Shown here one piece after another: positions 1 to 10,187 of a stretch of DNA of 36,626 nucleotides. A program made the translations under genes and the position numbers. The number at the start of each line of letters is the position of its first letter. Position 1 is the stretch's first letter. Where the stretch lies: positions 1 through 36,626 of the forward strand of contig CAJFOT010000117.1 of NCBI GenBank assembly GCA_904397815.1, written 5' to 3'. The notes beneath the pieces are model-generated. The model worked only from the letters and a program-made list of their open reading frames with translations. It was not told the DNA's origin and searched no databases. This DNA is from Candidatus Paralachnospira sangeri (GTDB lineage Bacteria > Bacillota > Clostridia > Lachnospirales > Lachnospiraceae).

Positions 1-129
1 AAGCCAGCAAAAACGCTGCCACTTAGCCTTATATCCTGTAAGAAGAACAGAAATGAAAGCCATGCATTTCATCAGACAGCAGGTCAGCCGGCAGCGCTGT
101 TTTTTCGTTCCTTGCCGCAGTCAATAAAC

Positions 130-158
130 AGGCCCCTCCGTCTGCGGCTGGCGGGGCC
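130..158 (-). terminator. possible terminator downstream of the TetR gene
   Basis: GGCCCC (131-136) and GGGGCC (153-158) can form a GC-rich stem. Read on the minus strand it is followed by TGTTTATTG, a poor U tract. It lies about 100 bases beyond the TetR stop codon. The rest of 1-252 holds no gene I can support. Confidence 0.3.
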
Positions 159-252
159 GTCCGGGCTGTGCAAGTCCCCTTGAACGAAAACAAAGGGAAC
201 GATTCGCTTCCCGTCCGGCTGGTAACAGTCCCCTGAACATAATTTCCTTTCC

Positions 253-816
253 TTACAGAATCGGTTCGATGACTGTCCGGAAGTATCGGTCTAATTCTTC
301 CGGCGTCTGTTTCATTCGCCCTCTGATCCACCACAGTACCATTTCCACAAAGCTGCCGGAGATATGGTTGACTAAAAAATCCTGGGGAATATCCGTGTTA
401 TTTTTTCGGTTTTGCTTCACAAACTGGCTCTGTATCAGTTCATTCAGGCTGTCTTTGAAATACCGCAGGAACAGTTCGCTGCTTTCGCAGGAAAGCAGCG
501 CGAGAATATTATTTTCATCCTCCTGCAGGTGCTGCAGTAAATGACAGAATACAGATTCCGGCACATTTCTGTCAGAATACAGCCCGTGGGTGTGGGTGCA
601 GTCCAGTGCGCTGCTGATAATGTGACCGAACAGTTCTTCGCACAGGGCTTTCAGCAGATCGTCTTTGGTTTCAAAGTGGGCGTAGAATGTTGTCCGGCCG
701 ACATCAGCGGCGTCAATGATTTCCTGAACTGTGATTTTGCTGTAGCTTTTTTTCGCCAGAAGCATGCTGAAGGCGGTGAAAATCGCCCTTCTTGTTTTCT
801 GCTGCCGTCTGTCCAT
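253..816 (-). CDS. TetR/AcrR family transcriptional regulator
   Basis: A 187-residue one-domain repressor of the TetR family. The N-terminal helix-turn-helix is clear (ITVQEIIDAADVGRTTFYAHF, roughly residues 25-48), followed by the usual KDDLL helix. The C-terminal ligand/dimer domain ends in WWIRGRMKQTPEELDRYF, a pattern common in Firmicute TetR proteins related to DhaS. An in-frame ATG exists five codons upstream, but AAGGAG lies seven bases before the ATG at 816, so MDRRQQK is the better start. It is divergent from a metal P-type ATPase gene and the gap carries two palindromes. Control of the pump and of itself is therefore likely, though this is inferred from position only. The inducer cannot be read from the sequence. 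Confidence 0.9.
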   Translation of the reverse strand: MDRRQQKTRRAIFTAFSMLLAKKSYSKITVQEIIDAADVGRTTFYAHFETKDDLLKALCEELFGHIISSALDCTHTHGLYSDRNVPESVFCHLLQHLQEDENNILALLSCESSELFLRYFKDSLNELIQSQFVKQNRKNNTDIPQDFLVNHISGSFVEMVLWWIRGRMKQTPEELDRYFRTVIEPIL

Positions 817-857
817 CTTAACTCCTTCCATACGGTTTCCCGTACAATTTTCCGAAA

Positions 858-875
858 ATGTTCCATACGAAACAT
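858..875. promoter_or_regulatory. candidate TetR operator (imperfect palindrome)
   Basis: ATGTTCCATACGAAACAT reads as a palindrome at 14 of 18 positions, with ATGTT/AACAT outer arms. It lies between the divergent TetR gene and the P-type ATPase promoter, where a TetR dimer would be expected to bind. Assignment is by position and symmetry only. Confidence 0.45.
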
Positions 876-892
876 GGGGCCGATATTATCCG

Positions 893-940
893 TTGCATTC
901 TGTTTGCTTCCTGCCTACAATAAAAGAGAACAAAGTGTTC
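893..940 (+). promoter_or_regulatory. promoter of the P-type ATPase gene with an overlapping palindrome
   Basis: TTGCAT (893-898) and TACAAT (916-921) are 17 bases apart, a near-consensus sigma-A promoter. Seven bases past the -10 begins GAACAaagTGTTC (928-940), with perfect five-base arms and a three-base centre, sitting on the expected transcription start. A repressor bound there would block initiation. Confidence 0.7.
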
Positions 941-1024
941 ACTATCAAATTTATTGTACGGCAGCTGCAGGCGGGTGTCAAGGACAGATCTGTTTGAAAT
1001 GTCGTGCGGATGGGAGGGACCATT

Positions 1025-2920
1025 ATGTTAAAAAAGCTTAATGATTTTCTGGCCGGACTTCCGATGACGATTGTGGCCGGCGTATTCCTGTTGATGGATT
1101 TGGTTCCGCATTTAACAGAGGAATTTGGCGGGGCGTCTGTGCGGTTGTTTTTTCTCCCCTTTGACCCGGCGTGGGCAACCATCGTGATCAGCGGGATTCC
1201 TCTTTTGTATCTGGCGATCTGGCGGATCATCCATAACCCTGGCATCAGTAAAATATCCTCTGCCCTGCTGATCTGCATCGCCATGTTTGCCGCTATCGCG
1301 ATCGGGGATCTGTTTGCGGCAGGGGAAGTCGTCTTTATCATGGCAATCGGCGCGCTTTTAGAGGATGCCACTGCCAACCGGGCGAAAAAAGGGCTGAAAC
1401 AGCTGATTCATCTTGCGCCGGCAAAGGGGCGCAGGCTGAAAGACGGAAAAGAGGAGATGATACTGGCGGAGGAAATCAGGCAGGGAGATATCCTCCGTAT
1501 TCTGCCCGGTGAGACGATCCCGGCTGACGGAACCATCATAAGCGGTGAGACATCTGTCGACCAGTCTGTTATGACGGGCGAATCCCTGCCGGTTGATAAA
1601 GGGATGGGGGAAGAAGTGTTTTGCGGTACAATCAACCGCTTTGGCTCCATCGATATTTCGGCGACAAAAGTGGGAGAGAACAGTTCGCTGCAAAAGCTGA
1701 TCCGCATGGTGCAGGACGCAGAGAACAAACAGGCCCCCATGCAGAGGATTGCCGACAGAGCCGCGAGCTGGCTGGTGCCTGTGGCCCTGCTGATCGCAAT
1801 ATCGGCCTATATGTTCACCGGAAATATTGTTACCGCTGTAACTGTACTGGTTGTGTTCTGCCCCTGCGCCCTTGTGCTGGCGACGCCGACTGCGGTCATG
1901 GCGGCAATCGGCCAGGCGACCAAACATGGCGTGATTATCAAGTCCGGCGAAGCCCTTGAAAGAATGGGAAAGGTTGATACGATAGCTTTTGATAAGACGG
2001 GCACGCTGACCTATGGACGTCTGGATGTCAGCGATGTCATATCTTTCGATGCCGCAGTCAGTGAGACAGAGCTGCTTTCTCTGGCCGCTTCCGCTGAAGC
2101 CAGGAGTGAGCATCCGCTGGGAAAAGCGATTACGGCGTACGCAGGGAAAAAAGAAGTCCCGCTGACCGAGGCAAAGGATTTCAGAATGACTGCCGGCAGG
2201 GGAATTTTCGCGGCGGCAGGCGGCCGCGGCCTGCTTTGCGGAAATGAAAAATTTCTCGCGGAAAATGGAGTTCCGGTTGACAACAGGGTTCAATCCGTGT
2301 TGGAACGGCTGCGCACAGAGGGAAAAGCATCTGTTCTTATCGCGGAAGGCCGGACATGTATCGGTGTGATCGCCCTCTCGGATGTACTGCGCCCGGACGC
2401 GAATGACATGGTTTCCCGCCTTTCGGCCATGCACACCCGCATTGTTCTCCTTACCGGCGATCATCAGAAAACGGCTGATTATTTCGCGCGGCAGGTCGGG
2501 ATCTCCGATGTCCGGGCAGAGCTGCTGCCGGAAGAAAAGGTGGGGAGCATTGAGAAATTGCAGGCGGAAAATCATAAGGTCTGCATGATCGGTGACGGCG
2601 TCAATGACGCACCGGCTTTGAAGACGGCTGATGTGAGCGTGGCAATGGGAAGCATGGGGAGCGACATAGCGGTAGACGCCGCGGAAATCGCCCTGATGAG
2701 CGATGATATTTCAAAAATCCCCTATCTGAAACGGCTGTCCAACGAGACGGTAAAGACGATCAAGGTCAGTATCGGGCTGTCTATGTGTATTAACTTTGCG
2801 GCGATCGTGCTGTCGCTCATGGGCGTGCTGACGCCTACGACAGGGGCGCTGGTGCACAATGCGGGCTCCTGTTTTGTTGTGCTGATCGCCGCGCTGCTGT
2901 ATGACAGAAAATTCGAGTAG
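1025..2920 (+). CDS. heavy-metal translocating P1B-type ATPase
   Basis: A 631-residue membrane pump that exports or imports a transition metal using ATP. It has the TGES actuator motif, the transmembrane CPC metal motif (C279-P280-C281), the phosphorylation site DKTGTLT (Asp323), HPLGKA in the nucleotide domain, and GDGVNDAPAL. The N-terminus enters its first membrane segment directly (LNDFLAGLPMTIVAGVFLLMDL), so the usual HMA/CxxC metal-binding domain of CadA and CopA is absent. The last membrane segment carries HNAGSC. A GTG 21 bases upstream is in frame, but GGGAGG ahead of the ATG at 1025 favours that start. CPC permits Zn, Cd, Pb, Cu or Fe, and I cannot choose among them. It is probably controlled by the divergent TetR protein. 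Confidence 0.92.
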   Translation: MLKKLNDFLAGLPMTIVAGVFLLMDLVPHLTEEFGGASVRLFFLPFDPAWATIVISGIPLLYLAIWRIIHNPGISKISSALLICIAMFAAIAIGDLFAAGEVVFIMAIGALLEDATANRAKKGLKQLIHLAPAKGRRLKDGKEEMILAEEIRQGDILRILPGETIPADGTIISGETSVDQSVMTGESLPVDKGMGEEVFCGTINRFGSIDISATKVGENSSLQKLIRMVQDAENKQAPMQRIADRAASWLVPVALLIAISAYMFTGNIVTAVTVLVVFCPCALVLATPTAVMAAIGQATKHGVIIKSGEALERMGKVDTIAFDKTGTLTYGRLDVSDVISFDAAVSETELLSLAASAEARSEHPLGKAITAYAGKKEVPLTEAKDFRMTAGRGIFAAAGGRGLLCGNEKFLAENGVPVDNRVQSVLERLRTEGKASVLIAEGRTCIGVIALSDVLRPDANDMVSRLSAMHTRIVLLTGDHQKTADYFARQVGISDVRAELLPEEKVGSIEKLQAENHKVCMIGDGVNDAPALKTADVSVAMGSMGSDIAVDAAEIALMSDDISKIPYLKRLSNETVKTIKVSIGLSMCINFAAIVLSLMGVLTPTTGALVHNAGSCFVVLIAALLYDRKFE

Positions 2921-2950
2921 AATATCTGAACCGGAACAGGGCAACACTAG

Positions 2951-2965
2951 TCTCATAGAATGAGA
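2951..2965 (+). promoter_or_regulatory. short perfect inverted repeat before ldh
   Basis: TCTCAT-aga-ATGAGA lies six bases upstream of the ldh ribosome binding site (ACGGAGGT, 2971-2978). It is too weak for a terminator and could be an operator half-site pair or a small mRNA hairpin. No U tract follows. Confidence 0.3.
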
Positions 2966-2982
2966 TAAAAACGGAGGTCTTT

Positions 2983-3939
2983 ATGTATCAGGGACAGAAC
3001 AGGAAGGTTGTATTAATCGGCACCGGCATGGTGGGGATGAGCTATGCCTATGCCCTGCTGAACCAGAATGTATGCGACGAGCTGGTGCTGATCGACATTG
3101 ATAAAAAGCGGGCGACGGGAGAAGCCATGGACCTGAATCACGGGCTGGCCTTTTCCGGATCAAATATGAAGATTTACGCGGGAGACTATTCTGACTGCTC
3201 CAACGCGGATATTGTCAGCATCTGCGCCGGGGTGGCCCAGAAACCGGGGGAGACCCGGCTGGACCTGCTGCTGCGGAATACAGAGGTATTCCGTTCTATC
3301 GTTAGTCCGGTGACAGAATCCGGGTTCAACGGGATTTTTCTGGTGGCCACCAATCCGGTGGACATCATGACCCGGATCACCTGCACCCTGTCCGGCTTTA
3401 ATCCCCGGCGGGTGCTGGGGACGGGAACCACCCTGGACACCGCCCGGCTCCGCTATCTGCTGGGGCGGATGTTCGGCGTGGATCCGAGAAATATGCACGC
3501 TTATGTGATGGGTGAACACGGGGATTCGGAGTTTGTTCCCTGGAGCCTGGCGATGATGGCCTGCCGTCCGGTACTGGAACTGTGTGAGGAATCCGGGGGA
3601 AAGTATACTATGGAGGCTCTGCTCAGCATTCAGGATGAAGTGAAGAACGCCGCTTATAAGATTATTGAGGCGAAAAAGGCGACCTATTACGGGATCGGCA
3701 TGGCGATGACCCGGATCACCCGGGCGATCTTCGGAAATGAAAGCAGCGTCCTGACTGTGTCCGCCATGCTTCGGGGCGAGTACGGACAGAACCGGGTATT
3801 TACAGGCGTGCCTGCTATTATCAATGCCAGCGGCATCCAGAAGGTGCTGGAGCTGCCGTTAAATGCGGATGAACAGGGACAGCTGAATGCCTCCTGCGGA
3901 AAGCTGAAGGAATATTATCAGGATCTGAATCTGGAATAG
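2983..3939 (+). CDS. ldh: L-lactate dehydrogenase
   Basis: Reduces pyruvate to L-lactate with NADH in the cytosol, regenerating NAD+ in fermentation. The 318-residue length is normal for the family. It has the Rossmann motif GTGMVGMSYAYAL near residues 12-24, the coenzyme-binding acid in LIDIDKK, and the active-site loop AQKPGETR. The glutamine in that loop favours lactate over malate dehydrogenase, which carries Arg there. The catalytic histidine motif is GEHGDSE (His179). A strong ACGGAGGT site precedes the ATG. The gene is followed after 11 bases by ptsI, so the two are probably cotranscribed, linking a PEP-consuming PTS protein with pyruvate disposal. Confidence 0.93.
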   Translation: MYQGQNRKVVLIGTGMVGMSYAYALLNQNVCDELVLIDIDKKRATGEAMDLNHGLAFSGSNMKIYAGDYSDCSNADIVSICAGVAQKPGETRLDLLLRNTEVFRSIVSPVTESGFNGIFLVATNPVDIMTRITCTLSGFNPRRVLGTGTTLDTARLRYLLGRMFGVDPRNMHAYVMGEHGDSEFVPWSLAMMACRPVLELCEESGGKYTMEALLSIQDEVKNAAYKIIEAKKATYYGIGMAMTRITRAIFGNESSVLTVSAMLRGEYGQNRVFTGVPAIINASGIQKVLELPLNADEQGQLNASCGKLKEYYQDLNLE

Positions 3940-3950
3940 GGAGAATGGAC

Positions 3951-5636
3951 ATGGTGATTTTAAAAGGAAAAAGTGTGTTCGGCGGAATCGCGGCGGGTAA
4001 AATTCGTTTTTTCCGGAGAAAGGAACGTTCCGTTAAACGGCTTCATATTACAGATACAGAGCGGGAGGTAAGCCGGTTTGAGCAGGCCCGGCAGGAGGGC
4101 ATCCGCCAGCTGGAGCAGCTGTATGACCAGGCTGTCCGGGATGTGGGAGAGGCCAACGCGGCTATCTTTGAGGTGCACCGGCTGATGATGGAGGATCTGG
4201 ATTACCGGGATTCGGTGGTGCATATGATTACCTCCCAGCAGGTGAATGCCGAGTTTGCCGTGGCGGCTGCCGCCGACAATTTTGCCGCCATCTTTTCTTC
4301 AATGGAAGATGCCTATATGCAGGGCAGAGCGGCAGATGTGAAGGATATCTCCGAACGGCTGCTGGATATTCTGACCGGCGCGGCAGAAAAGGCAGATGAA
4401 GATGAGGAGCCGGTGATTATCGGCGCCGATGACCTGGTGCCCAGCGAGACCCTCCAGCTGGATCAGGACATGGTGCTGGGATTCGCCACGATGTACGGTT
4501 CCGCCAATTCCCACACGGCCATTCTGGCCAGGACGATGAATATTCCTGCGGTAATCGGGCTGGGGGAGGCCTTCAGCCAGGATTATGACGGTCATATGGC
4601 AGTAATCGACGGCTTTGAGGGGCTGGTCTATATCGATCCCGATGAAAAGGTTCTTGAAAAGATGAAAGAACGGCAGGAGGAAGCCCGCCGCCGCAGGGAG
4701 CTGCTGATCCGGCTGAAAGGCCAGGAGAATATTACCCTGGACGGCCGGCGGATACAGGTCTATGCCAATATCGGCCATATCAGCGATCTGGGGGCGGCTA
4801 TTCAGAATGACGCTCAGGGCATTGGCCTGTTTCGCAGTGAATTCCTGTACCTGGAGAGCCGGGATTACCCCGACGAGGAACAGCAGTTCCAGGCTTATCG
4901 GAAGGTGGCGGAGGGAATGGGCGGCAAAAAGGTGATTATCAGGACCCTGGACATCGGGGCGGACAAGACGGTTCCTTACTTCCGGCTGAAGCCGGAGGAA
5001 AATCCGGCCATGGGTCTGCGTGCCATCCGGATCTGCCTGACTCGGCCGGATATTTTCCGGACCCAGCTGCGTGCCCTGTACCGGGCTTCTGCTTTCGGCA
5101 ATCTCTCCATTATGTTCCCCATGATTATTTCTGTCGATGAAATTCGTCAGATTAAGGAGATCATCGGACAGGTAAAGGAAGAATTGCGGGAAGAGCAGGT
5201 GCCCTTCCGTGAGGATGTGGAGCTGGGCATTATGATCGAAACGCCGGCAGCGGCGGTGAACAGCGGAATCCTGGCACAGGAAGTGGACTTTTTCAGCATC
5301 GGTACCAATGATCTGACCCAGTACACACTGGCCATCGACCGGCAGAATGCCAGCCTGGAGGAATTTTATGATCCCTATCATCCGGCAGTGCTGAAGCTGA
5401 TCCGGACGACGGTGGAGCAGGCCCATGCCCATGGCATCTGGTGCGGCATCTGCGGAGAACTGGGCGGAGACCTGAAGATGACAGAACTGTTTCTGGCGAT
5501 GGGCGTGGATGAACTGTCGGTATCCCCGGCGCTGATCCTGGACCTGCGTGAAAAAATACGGGAGACAGACGCGGGAAAAGCCAGGGAAAAAATGCTTGCA
5601 AAGTGCCGGGACTTATTATATGATGGAAAAGAGTGA
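3951..5636 (+). CDS. ptsI: PTS enzyme I (phosphoenolpyruvate-protein phosphotransferase)
   Basis: Takes phosphate from PEP and passes it to HPr, the first step of PTS sugar uptake. About 561 residues, close to the usual 570. The phosphohistidine motif is GSANSHTAILAR (His188 counted from this start). The C-terminal PEP-binding barrel has GIGLFRSEFLY, MGLRAIR, IMIETPAA and FSIGTNDLTQY, and the catalytic CGICGELGGD near the end. Two in-frame ATGs lie six bases apart. AGGGAG (3938-3943) is one base from the first and seven from the second, so 3951 is chosen. No HPr gene is adjacent. It lies directly behind ldh, and a promoter for the next operon is embedded in its last 40 bases. Confidence 0.94.
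   Translation: MVILKGKSVFGGIAAGKIRFFRRKERSVKRLHITDTEREVSRFEQARQEGIRQLEQLYDQAVRDVGEANAAIFEVHRLMMEDLDYRDSVVHMITSQQVNAEFAVAAAADNFAAIFSSMEDAYMQGRAADVKDISERLLDILTGAAEKADEDEEPVIIGADDLVPSETLQLDQDMVLGFATMYGSANSHTAILARTMNIPAVIGLGEAFSQDYDGHMAVIDGFEGLVYIDPDEKVLEKMKERQEEARRRRELLIRLKGQENITLDGRRIQVYANIGHISDLGAAIQNDAQGIGLFRSEFLYLESRDYPDEEQQFQAYRKVAEGMGGKKVIIRTLDIGADKTVPYFRLKPEENPAMGLRAIRICLTRPDIFRTQLRALYRASAFGNLSIMFPMIISVDEIRQIKEIIGQVKEELREEQVPFREDVELGIMIETPAAAVNSGILAQEVDFFSIGTNDLTQYTLAIDRQNASLEEFYDPYHPAVLKLIRTTVEQAHAHGIWCGICGELGGDLKMTELFLAMGVDELSVSPALILDLREKIRETDAGKAREKMLAKCRDLLYDGKE
5596..5624 (+). promoter_or_regulatory. promoter of the purine (ZTP riboswitch) operon inside ptsI
   Basis: TTGCAA (5596-5601) and TATGAT (5619-5624) are spaced by 17 bases. 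Expected transcription start is near 5631, just before the riboswitch aptamer. The promoter overlaps the last codons of ptsI. Confidence 0.6.
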
Positions 5637-5670
5637 GGAAGAGATTTCTCCCTCCAAAAATATATGAAGC

Positions 5671-5776
5671 CGCATGCGTGACTGGCGGATCGTGGAGGCT
5701 ACCACAGGGAGCGCGTGTTATGGAAAAAGAAGCCGACCGCCTGGGCACCGCAGAAGGGTACCCGGGCGGTTTTTTA
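5671..5776 (+). promoter_or_regulatory. ZTP riboswitch (pfl motif)
   Basis: Matches the pfl/ZTP aptamer. P1 is CATGCG (5673-5678) with CGCGTG (5712-5717). The conserved GTGACTGGCGG runs 5678-5688. P2 is GTGG (5692-5695) with CCAC (5702-5705), followed by AGGGAGCG. The diagnostic GCCGACCGCCTGGGCA runs 5732-5747. In this class GGCGG (5684-5688) forms a pseudoknot with CCGCC (5737-5741). That same CCGCC is the first strand of the terminator, so ligand (ZMP/ZTP) binding should prevent termination and turn the operon on. The downstream genes include AICAR (ZMP) transformylase, the enzyme that consumes the ligand. The motif match is seen in the sequence; the direction of switching is inferred from the shared strand and known members of the class. 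Confidence 0.93.
5737..5776 (+). terminator. riboswitch expression-platform terminator
   Basis: CCGCCTGGG (5737-5745) pairs with CCCGGGCGG (5761-5769) with one G-U pair, followed directly by TTTTTTAT. It also closes the ldh-ptsI transcript when the riboswitch is unliganded. Confidence 0.88.
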
Positions 5777-5820
5777 TATCACAGAAAACTATTTAACAGG
5801 AAACGAGGAGGAAGCGTATA

Positions 5821-6534
5821 ATGAAAGTAGTATCTCTGAAAGAAGAACTGATGAACAATTCCTATCCCGGCAGAGGGATCGTTATCGGAAAGACACCGGA
5901 CGGAACGAAGGCCGCAGCGGCTTATTTTATCATGGGCCGCAGTGAGAACAGCAGAAACCGGATTTTCGTGGAGGACGGCGCGGGCATCCGCACCCAGGCC
6001 TTTGATCCTTCGAAGCTGACAGACCCGAGCCTGATTATTTACGCGCCGGTGCGGGTGCTGGGGAATAAGACCATTGTCACCAACGGCGATCAGACGGATA
6101 CCATCTACGAGGGGATGGATAAGCAGATGACCTTTGAGCAGTCCCTCCGCTCCAGAACCTTTGAGCCGGACGGCCCCAATTATACACCCCGTATTTCCGG
6201 CATCATGCATATCGAAAAGGGAAGCTACAACTATGCCATGTCTATTATCAAGAGCAGCGACGGAAATCCCGATGCCTGCTGCCGGTTTACTTTCGCTTAT
6301 GAGAAACCTCTGGCGGGAGAGGGACATTTTATCCATACATATATGGGCGATGGAAATCCACTGCCCAGCTATGAGGGAGAGCCGAAGCGGGTGGAGATCC
6401 CGGATGACATCGACAGCTTTGCCGAGCTGCTGTGGAACAGCCTGAACCCGGACAATAAGGTATCCCTGTTCGTCCGCTATATCAACATCGCCGACGGTAC
6501 CTATACATCCAGAATCATCAATAAAAATCAGTGA
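5821..6534 (+). CDS. purO: IMP cyclohydrolase, PurO type
   Basis: Closes FAICAR to IMP, the last step of de novo purine synthesis, in the cytosol. The 237-residue product resembles the PurO-like fold first described in archaea rather than the N-terminal MGS-like domain of bacterial PurH. Recognisable stretches are NSYPGRGIVIG near the N-terminus, YFIMGRSENSRNR around residues 39-51, IYAPVRVLGN, and NYTPRISGI. A GAGGAGG site precedes the ATG. It is the first gene behind the ZTP riboswitch and is followed after 10 bases by a transformylase-only PurH. The two together replace bifunctional PurH. Assignment to the PurO/IMP-cyclohydrolase-like family is from recall of family motifs. Confidence 0.87.
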   Translation: MKVVSLKEELMNNSYPGRGIVIGKTPDGTKAAAAYFIMGRSENSRNRIFVEDGAGIRTQAFDPSKLTDPSLIIYAPVRVLGNKTIVTNGDQTDTIYEGMDKQMTFEQSLRSRTFEPDGPNYTPRISGIMHIEKGSYNYAMSIIKSSDGNPDACCRFTFAYEKPLAGEGHFIHTYMGDGNPLPSYEGEPKRVEIPDDIDSFAELLWNSLNPDNKVSLFVRYINIADGTYTSRIINKNQ

Positions 6535-6544
6535 GGGAGAATAC

Positions 6545-9303
<2,759 letters not shown>

Positions 9304-9369
9304 ACATTATCTGTGTCAGGGAAAAACAGAAAAAGAGAATGAAATTTCAGAAGGAAACATGGTTATTGA

Positions 9370-9403
9370 TTGACAAGTCTGTAAAAGTAAGGTAAGTTAT
9401 ACT
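9370..9403 (+). promoter_or_regulatory. possible rubrerythrin promoter
   Basis: TTGACA (9370-9375) and TATACT (9398-9403) stand 22 bases apart, longer than the normal 17. It may therefore need an activator, or only one of the two boxes may be real. The -10 runs straight into the leader hairpin. Confidence 0.35.
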
Positions 9404-9523
9404 TATCAGATGTGGGAGGCCCATATCTGATAAATGCTCCGCAGGGATGTGCAGGGATTCAGAGAAGTATGATGCCGGCAGAAACCGGCCCGAATCCCGC
9501 GCCAAGACTCGCGGGTGAGTCTT
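9403..9523 (+). promoter_or_regulatory. structured leader upstream of rubrerythrin, unclassified
   Basis: Four pairings can be read. (A) 9403-9416 with 9420-9433: 14 pairs with one G-U and an AGG triloop. (B) GGGATTC 9454-9460 with GAATCCC 9492-9498, enclosing GCCGG 9474-9478 with CCGGC 9485-9489. (C) AAGACTC 9504-9510 with GAGTCTT 9517-9523, ten bases before the ribosome binding site. (D) CCCGCG 9496-9501 with CGCGGG 9510-9515, which excludes both B and C. No T run follows any stem. I do not recognise a named riboswitch class. The stem beside the binding site and the exclusive alternative suggest post-transcriptional control, but this is inference. Confidence 0.55.
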
Positions 9524-9547
9524 GAAAAAAGAAAGGAGAACATGAAG

Positions 9548-10090
9548 ATGAGCAAAAATCCTTATGCAGGCACAAAAACAGAGAAAAACCTTTGGGAAGC
9601 GTTCGCCGGAGAATCTCAGGCCAGAAATAAGTATACATACTTTGCTTCCGTAGCGAAAAAAGCAGGCTATGAGCAGATCGCCGACCTGTTCCTGAAGACA
9701 GCGGAAAACGAGAAGGAACACGCAAAACTGTGGTTCAAAGCCCTGGGTGAACTGGGAGATACTTCTGAGAACCTGCTTCATGCCGCAGAGGGCGAGAACT
9801 TCGAGTGGACAGATATGTACGACCGCATGGCAAAAGAAGCGGAGGAAGAGGGCTTCACAGAACTGGCGGCTCAGTTCAGAGGCGTTGCCGCTATTGAGAA
9901 AATGCATGAGGAGCGTTACCGCGCCCTGCTTCATAATGTAGAAGCAAAGGAAGTATTTGAGCGCAGCGGCGTTCAGGTATGGGAGTGCAGAAACTGCGGC
10001 CATGTGGTAGTGGGAACCAAGGCGCCGGAGGTATGTCCTGTGTGCAAGCATCCCCAGAGCTATTTTGAGATTCGGAAAGAAAACTATTAA
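9548..10090 (+). CDS. rbr: rubrerythrin
   Basis: A cytoplasmic peroxide-reducing protein of anaerobes. About 180 residues: an N-terminal ferritin-like four-helix bundle with the diiron ligands ([38 protein letters not shown]) and a C-terminal rubredoxin knuckle pair (CRNCGH and CPVCKHP). Two ATGs six bases apart are possible. AAGGAG (9533-9538) is nine bases from 9548 and three from 9542, so 9548 is preferred. The gene stands behind a strongly structured leader and is followed by a 13-base-pair hairpin. It probably protects the cell from hydrogen peroxide on brief oxygen exposure. The redox partner is not encoded nearby. Confidence 0.95.
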   Translation: MSKNPYAGTKTEKNLWEAFAGESQARNKYTYFASVAKKAGYEQIADLFLKTAENEKEHAKLWFKALGELGDTSENLLHAAEGENFEWTDMYDRMAKEAEEEGFTELAAQFRGVAAIEKMHEERYRALLHNVEAKEVFERSGVQVWECRNCGHVVVGTKAPEVCPVCKHPQSYFEIRKENY

Positions 10091-10130
10091 TCAGCGTACC
10101 GGCAATCTTTGCAGATGAAAGGGAGTGAGA

Positions 10131-10160
10131 GAAACGGCACAGCGTCAGCTGTGCCGTTTC
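10131..10160 (+). other. 13-bp perfect hairpin between rbr and rarA
   Basis: GAAACGGCACAGC (10131-10143), loop GTCA, then the exact complement GCTGTGCCGTTTC (10148-10160). No T run follows on either strand, so it is not a standard intrinsic terminator. It sits 17 bases before the RarA binding site. It may be an mRNA-processing or stabilising stem at the end of rbr, or a protein-binding palindrome. Confidence 0.6.
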
Positions 10161-10187
10161 CGGATATCAGCGGGAAAAGGTGGGAAA

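Noticed and set aside
29-334. 101-codon minus-strand frame at the left edge
   Set aside because: Overlaps the TetR gene out of frame, has a random-looking composition and no recognisable domain.
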